Positions 33,632-47,405 of a DNA stretch of 64,000 bases are shown piece after piece (position 1 is the first letter of the stretch; every line of letters starts with the position of its first letter). The stretch is from Rhabditophanes sp. KR3021 (taxonomy: Eukaryota; Nematoda; Chromadorea; Rhabditida; Alloionematidae): the NCBI GenBank assembly GCA_963281155.1, contig CAUJLY010000003.1:3782001-3846000 (forward strand), given 5' to 3'. A program made the position numbers and the translations under genes. Below the pieces are notes generated by a model that made no database searches, was not told the origin of the DNA, and saw nothing but the letters and a program-made list of their open reading frames with translations.

Positions 33632-35959
33632 ATAGACTAAATGGAATTGCTGCAGTAGATATTTGTGATTTAATTATAAATTACAAATTATAGAATATAA
33701 GTTACAAGTTATAAATTAAATGAGGTAAATTAGACAAACTATTACTACTATATTACTATTAATTATTATATACACAATGACAGGTAAAGAGAACCGGTGG
33801 TGTCGAAAATCGGCTAAAGCTCTAATATGAGGGTAAAGATAGTTGTAGAGTGGTGACAAGGACTGCGCAACATATATTTGGAGGACGGACATAGAGGAGG
33901 AGAAATTTAGAAGACTCCGATCCACTCAACAACTACAAAATGCCGACATGTCAAATCGGTCAGGAGGGTCCTCCTACGGACCAAATATTAGAGTCAGCTC
34001 GAGAACAGGCGGAGTCTAAAGTCATTTTCTATTGGCCAAATACTTTTCACAAACAACTTAGAATCTCATTTTTTTACAATTTCTAAACGTACACCTTGTT
34101 GATTAGTAGGACTTGATAAGCAATCAGTAGTAGTCATCATAAATAATAACCATAAATAAATCATACATTTAGGTACTAAAACAAAATAAACCTTGATACA
34201 ATTGGTGATAATATAGAAATGTGTGAACACAATAAAAACAAATTAATTTAATTAATAGGAATAAAACATACATTAAGATGTATAACAGTATGATACACAT
34301 TCTATTCCCAAAAAATGATATAAGTGATGTTAATGATATTAATGGTTTAGATTATATAAATGATTTGAATGTGGTCGAAATCAAGCGGAATAACTATTAT
34401 ACTAAATCAACAAATTTAAGAATGTTATCAAAGTAACAAAATGATCCAATTTATCAAAAATATTGAATGTTGTTCTTAGGCATGTTTACATAAAAGATGG
34501 CAACATGATATCTGACATTAACAGATGATAATTATTAAGAGTATGCATCTAATAAGCAAGTAAGTAAGAACGGAAGTATGGTTATTTTTATATGAACGTC
34601 ATCATCACCCTAATATCTTCAAAATTGACTACCAAAAAATAATGGATGTATAAAATACTTGGAATGTATATTTTGCATTTTACATCTTCTTCTGCTAGTA
34701 TTTATTATTTATATGTATTTAATAAAATAATTTAAATGATAACAGAAGATGTCTTCGATTCATCCTAGTAATAATGCTATTTTATTTATATGGATGTTAT
34801 TAACGCGTTTACAGTAAAAACTACTGTTTGGATATTTTATGCAATGGTCCTACTATTTACAGTTGTAAATTTTTTCAATTTCATTATTCAAAAAGCACTT
34901 TTAACGAGCCTGTTCACATTGTCGTAAAATTTTAACGCACAAGGAAGGCGGTGGGTGATCTATCATGAAAACGACACCATCATGTTCTACAACAGAAGAC
35001 ATTCAAAATGTGTGGTTTTTTACCTAACAACACCAAAAGAAATACTAATATTAACATTAACATTATCTATTAAATCATACTACCTTCCAAAGACTACATT
35101 TAAGTGAATATAACTGCATATTAGAACATATTAATTCATATTAATACACATAATACATATTAATACACCGTTTGATTGGGTTAAATCAAAATTGTATAAT
35201 AGATAAATTGTTCATATTAAAATGGTGGTGATATGTTATTAAATAAATGACTTCACGATATGGATGGTCAGTAGTATGAAGAAATAGTGTGGTGTAGGTT
35301 ATTAATCGAAAGCATATTATTATTAATAATAAACAAATAAATAAATCTACAAATAAATAATACTTAATATACAATACATAATTGCCACCTACTTACTAAC
35401 TAATAAATTATAATTGGCAAAAAATCGCGTTGATTAGAAAAACACTTGGAAGTATGTAGATTGCTTCAACTGTGGAAAATACTTGCTCACAGACATAATT
35501 ATAGGAACATAAATAAATATTTGTGGCTTGATTTAAGAGTGATGGATTGGATGTATACATATGTTACATTAATGCCTGATCTAAGCGATAATCTTACTTT
35601 TTAATTGACAAATTAAGTATACACTCATTCCTATAAATTAATTCTTAATCGACATCTTACTTATGATGAGTTTTTAATAAACATTTGTTCGGGGCAATTT
35701 ATTAAACACATTAAATATATTACTTCATCAAGTGTTATTTAAAATATTAAATGTCATATTATTTATTATAGTCTGCCATACTTTACACAGACTAAATACT
35801 TTTTTTAATAATACATATTTTTAATATTATTTGATAGAAGTAGCAGAGATGCCTGCCAACTAATTAACATTCTTGTTTTACATCTATACCCTCGTATTAC
35901 GGTAACTTTTTTGCCCTAACATAAATATGATGTACAGAGAATATAATAAATTTAAAGGC

Positions 35960-36420
35960 AAACCACAAAACAAGTAATGTTGGAAGTAATATTGAAAGCA
36001 GTATTGGAAGCAATATTGAAGAGGAATATGAGATAATAGAAGAAGATATGTGTGAGGTATAATCGCATAACAAACATAAAAATATTCATTAAAATTATTT
36101 TTTTGTACATAAGTAAATGAGGGAATTTAAAAATAGGAAAATACATACTATTTATTGTAAGTATTGTATATAATATAATACACATATTCGGGACCATCAA
36201 CAAAAGGAAGAAGAATAAATGATTTAAGAAGTATGGTAAACGGTAGTATTTATAGTAAGGAACATATTTTTGGAAGGATTGTATTTTTGCCGTTTTATGT
36301 GATTTGTTGCTTTCGCAAAGATTGGTCATGTAAAACGGTTGGAAGCAGCAGATGGAAGCAAAAGGCAGATTAGTGTAGGAAGCAAAAAGCAGATTAGCCA
36401 AATGGAAACAAAAGTTAAAA
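35960..36420. repeat. Purine-rich degenerate repeats with a long opposite-strand frame
   Basis: On + at 35970-36030, a 12-bp unit (GGAAGTAATATT and variants) repeats about five times. At 36340-36410, a GGAAGCAAAAGGCAGATTAG-like unit repeats. The opposite strand is pyrimidine-rich and therefore poor in stop codons, giving a 209-codon frame (36581-35952) of Phe/Ile/Leu/Tyr-rich sequence. I consider that frame a by-product of strand skew. Confidence 0.5.
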
Positions 36421-39400
36421 TGATGGGAATTCGTTTCGGACCTTTTAAAAAGTAGATTATGAAGTGTGTTTATTGCTTGAATGAAAGAAACTTTGTTCAT
36501 CAAGTGTTGTTTAGTTGTCATATGCGAAAGGAAAACAATGGAAATAACGACAATTATGGTTGTAAAAGAGTATATTCCCACGAAAATTTGAAGAAAATAT
36601 GTTTCACACGACTAAAAGGGCCGGATTGTTATGGAAGTCTTAGCATTTGCCTTCGAATAAAAGTCTTGTGTCGGTATAATAGCCATGTGGTATCACTCCC
36701 ACATTTTACGAGCAAATAAGTGGCTTTGGCTGATAAGAAGTGAGCAAAAAAGTGTAGAATTAACCTCAAACATATAATATTTGTGTTGCCAGTTAAGTTT
36801 TGGTAATTTAGGCCTAACACCAGAAAAGATTTGTGTATCAAATATTGCCCATCCAACTAAACATATGATTGATGGTAGCGATCAAAGACAAAATGTTGGT
36901 GCCGTTTACCACCAAATAAATCAGAAGAAGCGTTGCAGATCACAGCAAAGGTGGTAATAATACAGCTTAATAGACATTTCTTGCTTACACACTAAAACCG
37001 ACATCGTTCAATATTATAATTGACTATCAAATAACCATCATTCAAAGCATACTAAATTAACCAACAACTTGACACTTCCTAACAAAATAAATAACTATGA
37101 ATACAAAATAAATCTAAATTACAAAAGTAAATTACAAAAATAAATCTAAAATATTTACATACAAAACAACAGTATATTCATATTTGCAAAGCAATTTTCT
37201 TCATCTTTTTTTAATTTCTCAAATTGCTCAAAAAATAAATATTTAGATATTACTGCCTAACATAAATGAAGTCATTAAACATTATTTGATTGTTAACAAT
37301 ATTTTCTTTAAATTAATAAAAGTGTCATTATCTAGTAGTGATGAAGACACAATATTTAGATATTGTCAGTTTATAACAATATAATTCCGTATAACTATAT
37401 AATTTTGTAATACGGTGTATTAAGACCACCAATATACTACAGAGACAACATTTGACATTAAATGGTAATTTATGTAAGTCTTTTAGTAAAGATGTATCAT
37501 GTCAAATGTTATGATTCCGCTCCATTGCCTAATGCCGAATGGGGACCCAAAAAAGGAACGATGGTGTGTGCAGCTGCAAAGGCTTTTTTACATTCCTTCA
37601 AATAATTCCAGGCCAGTGAGCATCGTCGGTGGCTTTAAAAAGAGCCCACAATAGAGGGAAACGATTAATTAGACTTGGTAACTGTAAACTAATCTTCTTA
37701 CCAAGTTAACTCTGACCGATTATATTTATTGACAATACAGATCATTACAGATGTGCGAGATAGAACAGACAAGGTCCCTTTTTTAATATTAGGCGATAAG
37801 AGTTAAAGTGATGTATAAAAAAGCAACTTAATGGTATGCCAAAAGTGCGACCATATTTCGGATGTAATACTTTCATAAACTTTACAAACCCTTAACAAAT
37901 TTAAACAATCTTAACTAAAAAAGAAGTTTAGACTGATCCTACCATTAAGACCCAAGTCAATCTTGATAAATGTGCTTTTGAAATGAATTTTTTGTGCCCC
38001 AATAAGGTTTAAAGTAAGTGGCAGCTTAGGCACTAAATAGAGACGTTGTCAAAGTATGATGATGCCTAAATTACGATTTTAGGCACTACATGAGGTGGCG
38101 TGTTTTATCACTGTAATAAAGTAGGATGTAATTACAGTGTTTACTCTGCCTAAACCCTTCTCCTTATCTAGATTGAGGTTTTACTGATATAAATTGAATC
38201 ATATATAATGATGGTATAAATAAATATCATTATATCTATTAATACAATATAAATGTTAAACACACCAATATTAAGTACTCGAACATGACAACTCACATTC
38301 ATAGGACCGTGAGAGGGCATGTCACATATGGAATAAGGGAAATAAAGACTTTAAACGAGTTCTTTTAATTGAAAGAGTTGTTAAAAAATCTGTTAAAAAG
38401 TCGTTAAAAAATTGTAAAAAATAGCCAAGAGTTTGTTAAATTAACTGGTTACAAGAATTTGCTCAAATAAGCTGTTACAAAAGACTGCCAACATTGGTTT
38501 TGCAATTGTGCTAAAGTAAGAATTACAAAAATTGTTTGAACACTTTTTGATAAAGACAGTAGGCTTTTGGTTGTTTAAAGTATTATTATATCACTAAATA
38601 CTATAACATATAATAGCAATTGGGGTATGGTGTCAGGTGCTTGGAAACTCTTTCCTTTTACCCACTCTCCAAACCACTCATTGCTCTTATGGTTGAATGT
38701 CATTAATAGACAGTTTCAGTTTCGTTTGTTTAGCTGCTTCCAAACACATATCTACTCATTTCTACCCAATCTACTCATTTTGGTCAAGCCTTCCAAAAAC
38801 CATATTTTCCAAGGAAACAAATAAAATAAGAGGAACGAATAAATGAGATGATGACAAGGACTCGAGAGACTCCCTAAATAGGAAGTATGTAAGCATATAA
38901 TAATAACCATATGTCTTAAAGATGATTGCTTCAAGATAATAAGAGATTATCATAGTAAGTCATGATTCCCAAATATTAAATGATTATTAATGTTATTTAT
39001 TATATTATTAATAAACAAATAACGAATGTAAGGGAGATGTACGGGATGGGATATATGTGTTAAGGGAGTTAAATTATTCATAGATTAAATGTGTACCTAT
39101 TATTCACTAGAGGTGTTAACATATGTTGACACAGGCAACGGCTAGATAGAGGTGAAATATTTAACACTGCTCATCCTGACATCCTCACCCAAATGTTCAG
39201 AAATGTTCACTTATTTAATAATTGGGGAGACACTTTAATTTGATACAACTCACTAACAAAGAAGAAAAGAGGCAAAAACACTAATACTGATCACTGAAAT
39301 GCCTGTTTCTACTGATTTATGTGTGTCGATTGTAAGGATTCAACTTTGTTGCAATCCATCAACATCTACAACCACCATATGCTTTTAATGATTAAAATCA

Positions 39401-42400
39401 TTTTTTAGCCTCTTCATATCAATGTTATTTCAGGCACAGACATAAAAAGAAATTTGACTCACCAACAAAGTAAATAATTAGTTAAGGAATGGGGTTTAAT
39501 AGTCAACGGTGTGTTTCGTTGTATGCCACTAACTACTTAATACTACTTACTAGTGTCGGAAAGAGGAAATAAATTATGCCACAAATGATAACAATAATTG
39601 GTCCTTAGATGAGACAATTACACGTGCTAGTTTGATAAATATCCCTATAGTTCCTCTATTTTGACAACTAATAGTTACCTTAATACAAGCCTCAGCTAGA
39701 TTAATTGTTTATGGTGGCAGCGTAATTAACTAGCGCAATACACTCAATAAACCCACATTTCATCTAATTCACAACAACCATACTATCATTGCTAGGAAAT
39801 TGAAAATACGACTCAGAATAGGTACAAATAAATTATTTCTCTTTATTTTTAATTATACTATCTAAACATACACTTAAAAGACCAATTTTATTCTCCTCAC
39901 TAATTTATGCCAATTTCACAATGTGTTTATCATAATAAATGGATAGTATAACCATAATAACACAAGTACACAATAGGTATTAAAGAATTGCAATGTTTAT
40001 TTAAAAAAATGTTATGTCTAATATTAAAGAGTAGTTATGCTTATAAAATAGATTTGTTAAATATCAAAGGAATATATGCTTGATATCAAAAAAGTATATT
40101 TAGCATTAAAGAATATTTATGTTTAATATTAAAGAATAGTTATGTTCAGTGGTTGTTTAGCTGTTTATATACTAAATGTTTAACAATCCTGGCACCTTTA
40201 AATTGAGTCAAAAAATCTGATAAAATTGATAAAAGAAATGTTGCTTTGATCATCCGTCAAAAGTTATAATTTGATTTGACTTAATGTCGGCCTGCTTTTG
40301 TGGAAGGTTTAACATTACATACATCACCTAATACCTTAATATATTTTATTGACACCTAAGGCGTGAAGTAAAAACACGAATTTTACATCCAATCATCGTT
40401 AAATTACAAAAAAGTATTACCTAGCTAAATCTGAATAGCAAACAATGAATTATATTGGCAGTGATATTATACACAAATAGATGTTGCCTAAAGAAGATGA
40501 TCCTTTTGTTGATTGACAACGCATATTAAAGGTGTCTTAAAGGGCTCTTGGTTGTACATATACTTATTTGTATGCAGGTATGAGAACATTTTTGTCATAA
40601 AGATAATGCGATTAAGATGAAGTCTTTACATTTTGTTTACATCATTTAGTATTGTTCACACTTCATCAAAAAATAATGAAAATGCGCATGTTTAAAGATT
40701 GTTAATTCCTGGTATTAAAATTGAACTTGAGTGTATGTTATAAATGTGACTTAATATAAGCCCTTTTAATAAGAGAGTTGACGTGAGTTAATAAGAGTTA
40801 AAGTGCAGGTGATCTAATATATCAAACTAATTCTACCACCTATAAAGAGATTATCGTGGTAAAAGTTAATTAATGGCCAAAAATGTCGACCTTTAGTTAA
40901 TGAAAACATTGAGTCAAGGAATGCGAAGTTGTAAGAGATTTTGGATGTTTACTGGTGTTTATTACAATAGATATTAATCTATATTATCCTCTCTATATCA
41001 TTACCATTAAACAATAATATGTGTCACTTCTTGCCTATGATTCATTATGTAACAAAAAAGTGACATCTTAAGTTAGTTCTGAAGAAAGGTATTATATTGT
41101 GTGATTTGGTATAGATGTTACAGGGTGTAGTACCATGATATTACGCCAAAACCGGACAGACTTTAAATTGTGATTGTGTAATTAATTGACATCGAGAAAT
41201 TTATTTGATTAAGACAAAAACTTTTACTCATTAATAAATAAGTAGATATATTTATGAAAGACAGAGAACAGTTGTCATTAATATAAAAAACGGAATATAC
41301 AAACTTGAATCGGTTGGGAAATAAAACGAAGTACCTACTCATCACAATATGATTTGTAGGGGCAAGTCAAATAAATTTAACACATATTTTACTGCTCACA
41401 ATTTTAGAATATTTAAGAAGTTGAACAAAAAATTAAATAAAATATGGAGGGGCGATAATATTTAAAAGTGATCATGTCACTCTAGATGACGTTTGCAACG
41501 GACTTGGTGAGGAGAAAAAAGATGAGAAAGTTGACAAAATTATACTTTAATATATTATTTTAATGTTAACAACTCTTTCAACAAATCTTAAGTGGCAATA
41601 AAAGTGTGAACTAAAGACGCTCTAAACTTTTAACTTCAAAAATGTCTTTAACAAAGTATTTTTAAATTACTGGCAAAAGCTTTTTTATTGCCCTTTGACC
41701 GCCATCGTCGTTTACATTACAATACTCATTTAAGTTTTCTAAGTTATTTGAATTACCTAAGTTATTAGTTTTGTGGGAAATTGACAAAAATATTTCCAAT
41801 ACATCTACAAGATCAAAAGCAGTTGTTCCGAACTTTGTTTTTTAGACATTTTTTATTTGAAATAGAAAGAATTATTTTAAAATATGGCGCAATTGTATCA
41901 AAACTTGAAAGGTCATAATACCATGGCCTTGTTTGTGGTGGATTTGAAAAGATTTTTTGTCTCCGGAGTATACCGTACATAATGATAGACAAATGATTAT
42001 AAGAGTTACCATTGATGTTAAGTAAAATTAAGGGAGAAGATATTATTATGTAGATATGATTATGTGCATATGATTTAGGATGAGTAAGTATATTGTATTA
42101 GAATGTAGTTGTTTATAGACTGCTAATATCAGAAACAAATGTCTTTAGGATTGACACTTGCTTTCAAGGCAACTTCATCTGGGGACAACATTTCAATCAA
42201 AGTTACAAATCTTTGAAGCTGTCATGGAAAGCTTCTTTATAAGGAAAGGATGATGTTGTTGACTTAATAAGACAATGTAAATTTATCTTTAATCAAAGTC
42301 GTCGTTAGTAAAGATAATGAGATATCTGATGTCAAAGGATGTGTGTATTGGCAATGATCACATCAATTCAGGCACCTCTAATCTGAGACTTACTTTGAAC

Positions 42401-45400
42401 AATGCTTCCGTCCTAAATGGTTCTTGAAAGGGATATTATACGACTCTATTATCATTATGATGTCGCTTTTCTTGTATACAAGGACTCACAAGGACTTCAA
42501 TAAAAGAGTTATACTTGCTAAATGATAATTGTAAATAGATGATGGCTTGATTGTCCATATGTTGTTGACTTTGAAATTAATACACCATCTTGCTTCGTTT
42601 TCCTTTTTTTGTTCTTGTTGCGTAACCTGTCATGGCCTCTTTTTCTAGTGCCGCTTTATGGTAATAAAAAGAACCACCGCAATATACCAACTTGGCCAAC
42701 TTTTTTATTAACAAGCTTAAGGTCAAGTGCATAAATAACTTTAGATTTTTACCACATTTATCATTGTAATATGAATATTATAGGGTATCTTTAGCACATT
42801 TAATAATATTATAAATAATGTTCACTTTTTTAAAAGTATCTCATAATAAATCACTTTAAATTGGTAAATGTAAACAGATCTAATAGAAAAATCTTTCGAA
42901 AGTATGTTTGTGTTAAAATATAATTCACAGCATTCCAAAATGATCATACTCATTTATTAAAAAGCAATTTGTTTATGTTCTCATTCAAGCAAGCCATTAA
43001 ACTTGTTACCGATTAAAAGTTGATATGCTTTATTTTTGTTTGTAATAGATATATTTACATCTACCATTAACGTTTAGTTTAAAAGTTTTTTGGGATAAAT
43101 GGCTATAAACAAATGAAGAGATAGTAACTGTTGACATAATAATCTGTTTTGGAGACAAAGAGTTTTATGTTATGAAACCAAATTATATGGCACCATCACT
43201 TGGGCCAATTATTCAAAGCATCGGCAAGTGGTTTTTAGTAAGACTTACTAAGACATATCAGATGCCAATTGATGTTACGTAAGGTATGATTAAATCAAGA
43301 TTTAGCCTAATTTGTCTCTATATCGGATGATGTCGCGAACCTTTGATTTAAACACACTCCTTTATGGTAAACATTTGACTGGCTGAACTTTATATACTAT
43401 TAGTATAGTGAACTCAATCAAACGTGGTTAATCTGGTGCAACCGCTCCTTAGCACCTCTTTTACACTTCCGATATGTTGATGGGTAGTCTGACCAAATAA
43501 AGGAGCTTCTGGAGATTTACACTAGCTTGTGTTGCAAGTAAACAATTATCTTCGGCACTAAATCCTTTGTAATTTAAGAACTAAATATAAAGGAATGGAC
43601 ACTACTAATCTGCCTAATCTTTTTAATTTTTGTCTTTTTATAGGGGGCATATAAAATTTATTAAAAATTATACAAATTCATAAAAGTTGTTCTTGTAAAG
43701 TGCATTATGTCCAATTAATTTAATTTCCACACACTATTCTTTTTTCAATATTGACTGACAATAATCATTGATATTCATAAAACTAACCAACTTAACAAAC
43801 ATATCACCTACAAAATTGTCGAATCTATTTACAGTTACTTTGATTGTCAATACATTCACTCATCACATCTATTTTATATGAAGAAGGTAGAAGAAGAATC
43901 TGTCTTTGTTTTGTTTTCCTGTGACAAGACAATAAATCTGTGATTAGTAAACGATCTCGCTAAACCAAATAATCTAACTAATCAACTAAGAATACATATT
44001 AAAGAATACTCTTTGAAAAATACATTGGTCTCGAGCAATCTTATTAAAACAACAAACTTTCACACTGACTATTGTAATTGTACTTGACACATTCAAATAA
44101 TTATTCTATATTAAATACTTAATATTCCAATAATGAAGTAACTTAATAATACAAAAAGTGTATCTAATCAACTTAATTCAGTAAAAGTTGGTATTTGTGA
44201 TTGGTAAAGATTCCTTAAGATTAAGGTAAAAATAAGTACAATAATTGTGAAGTCTAATTAATTACACTCACATCTAATTATATCAATATTTGAGTTTAGT
44301 GTTTCATTTACCTACGGTACATTTTACACATTGCTTTCAAATTAACAAACAGTAACTGTTAAGGTGCTACTATCACACTTGATCGGATACTTGTCTAAAA
44401 GATTTTCACCTGACTATCAACAACTACTTTAATTGAAATGTAGTAATCGGGACTTTTGTTTAAGTTGATTCCGATTTGATTGGATGCTTGTTCCCTCTAT
44501 TAAACGAACTATCATTGACGAGTAAGCTTTTGGCTCATTGAAAGGTAATTTGTTGACAAATTATCAGCTTAATCAAATGATTTTGTCTGCACAAATACTG
44601 CTCCATTTCAATATCCTATGTGAAATAAAGAAAGTTGTAGTTAATATGAGTATGATTGAGTATAATTTGATTATAATACGAGTATCAGGAGACACTTATT
44701 TGATTATAGTTATATTAGCATTGCTAAATATCAAAGTCAAATTACCAATTTGATTGTTTTCTCATTGAGGCCCAAAACATATATTTAACGTTAACAAAAT
44801 AATGTGATATGAGTGTATATACAATACAAAGTACTATATTTATATCACATATATTTATATACTAAGGTGATATATGTGTCCCGATGTTTAAGTCACCTCG
44901 AGAGAATGTACTGTACACATATTTAATGAATATATTTATTTGTTATAAAGACCGATATATTATACGATTATCACACAACAAATTTTGATGTGAACAGGCT
45001 TGTTTGATCGAACTTGTGAAAGGGACCTATTACTTTAAATTGACAACTTTATACAAATAAAATAATCTTAAAAAACTTACAAAACCTAACAAAAATAAAG
45101 ACTATTCACAGCATAAAAGGATTGATTGTTACTTTTATTCAAAAGAATTCCAAAAAAATTCCAACTTTTTGGATGATAGTAATTGTGAATCGCATTTTTT
45201 GCATTAAAATGACTTCAATTATACACCAATTTATTAAAAAGAAGTTAGGGTGATGAATAGAATATTTAAGAATCAAAATGTTGGATTATCAAGGAATATT
45301 ATTATTAGTAACATGATTTATAGGTCAATAACAACAATATAATACCTAATTAACCAAAAAAATATATAGAAGTTATTTTTTCTACCATTGTCGGTCCGAA

Positions 45401-47133
45401 TCTTTGATGATAACTGTACTGTAATAATTAGTTAGAGTATCAAGATAATGAAATGCGGCGGTACATTTCCTTTAGAGGACTGGAGGTTTGCATAATTATG
45501 TTCTATAACAATGTAAAATGTACTTTTTGATGTCTTCAGAATCACTAATCATTTTAGTAATAATTTCCGTGGTATTGTTTAGCAACTTCTCTGTTATATG
45601 CTTCATTGCCACCACTAATTAAATGTATCCTCTGTTTGATATACCGTGATTTGGTTTTTATGTATGAGAAGATGTGTATGTTGGCGGATGAGTCTTTTTG
45701 AAAGTTTAATAAAAACATATGTTCATGGATGGATATATATCAATTAAATTGATTATATTATTAATACACATACGGTATTATTGTTGTTATTAATATGATG
45801 TGGTTATTATTGTAATTATTAATTTTAGTATTGTGTAGGTACATGAGAATTTTATGAATTTAAAGTAGCAGTCGATGTATCTTTATCCTTCTCATATAAG
45901 TATTTATGCGTTTATAATATTATTTATATGTATGAATGTATAAATAGATATGAGGGATTTTCAGTTTTGATTTGTTGTAACAACATGCATTAGTGTGTTT
46001 GCAATGATAGATATATAATTGTTTAGATGATCATACATTTATGAAAGGTGACATATGTCACCAGGAGACAATTATCATTAGACAGAATGGCAGGAGAAGC
46101 ATTTCAAACATACGTTTGATCATGATTGTGATAAAATTGTATGTATTTGTTGTTAGCTTTAACCTAATATTAATATCTCACAATATTTTGTAACATTAAT
46201 TGAAGGTCTTTCAGTCAAGTAACCATTAAAATGTTTAATCTGATCACATTAACGCCATGTGTAAAAGTTAATGAAATAATGTTGTTTGGCAGATGATGAG
46301 TTGATCTTTATCTTTGGCAATAAATAAATATACATAATATATTATTGTAGTAAGTGAGTACAATTTACTAATTAGATTGGTTAGTTTATGTAAATAAATA
46401 ACAGTTTCACTTTTGATCCTGTCAATCATCATTTGTGACCAGATCATGTAACAGGAAATGGCCTCGAGTTGATGTGTGAAGCAAAGATGTTAACATGGAG
46501 TGGTATGATTTATTTTGTTGGATGGCATATCATCAATTTGTGAAGATAATAATTGTCATACAAATGTTAATTTTGGTTGTAAGGGACTTTCCATCAAAAA
46601 ATAAGTAATAAATATTGAATATAAATAATACCACTGGCTTGTAATAAATATTGATATATAGTATGTGAAAGGAAGTTTAGTTTCATCTGTGAAATGTATA
46701 CTCAAACCAATGCATAAATTGACTATAAACACACATTTTAGTATGATTAGCGTATGGTTGTGAGGATGTAATATGGCCAATTTTAACAAATACCAAACAT
46801 GCAAGAAGTCAAATAATGCGTATAAACATTTTTTACAGTATCTGAAACATAATATTTGATTGTTTATGTAAAAATCCAAAACATTTTGCTTACATCAATG
46901 TTTATCTTCTTTTTAAAATTTCGAAGAGAATTTGAGTATTGGGGTAGTATATTATTTTACAGATGGTATAAGCTTTCACAAAAGAACTGTTGTAAAAATA
47001 TACGGGGGATTTGTTCAAGATAACTTAAAGTTATCAGAAAAGTGATAAAAACAATGAAAAACCCAATTGAATAGTGAAGATGGCATTAAAATAATGGAAA
47101 TAAGCGCAATGCCAACAGAAGAATTAAAATAAC

Positions 47134-47219
47134 AATTGAAGAGTAAAAATAGTTATTAAATAAGGAATTGAAGAATAAAAATATTCACTAAATAAGGAAT
47201 TGAAGAATAAAAACATGAC
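47134..47219. repeat. 32-bp tandem repeat, 2.7 copies
   Basis: Units start at 47134, 47166 and 47198, each beginning AATTGAAGA(G/A)TAAAAA. It lies about 190 bp downstream of the M-Ras stop codon. Confidence 0.7.
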
Positions 47220-47405
47220 AATCTCTAGGAATTAGATTAATATAACACATATTGCAATTAAATTAATGTACATTTAAATAATCGTATTTATATCTGTTCA
47301 CATACTGTTTATTAAAAGTTTGGTATGATAAGGATAATATTTATTGAAATGATTACTTAGTCAAACTATATTAATAAGATTATTTATGATAAATAATTTA
47401 GATTC

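Larger units (their letters stand above)
32686..47405. promoter_or_regulatory. 14.7-kb gene desert upstream of Iroquois, presumed regulatory landscape
   Basis: No conserved coding exon was found on either strand across 14.7 kb, while the rest of the window has a gene about every 3 kb. Base composition is very AT-rich, with islands of higher G+C (for example about 33780-34030, 37500-37680, 42120-42260 and 43180-43520) that could be enhancers. The longest frame (35952-36581, -) falls in purine/pyrimidine-skewed repeated DNA. Developmental homeobox genes are commonly flanked by such deserts. The regulatory role is inference. Confidence 0.45.

Noticed and set aside
46556..46879. 107-codon minus-strand frame in the desert
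   Set aside because: Composition typical of AT-rich intergenic DNA, with no family resemblance.
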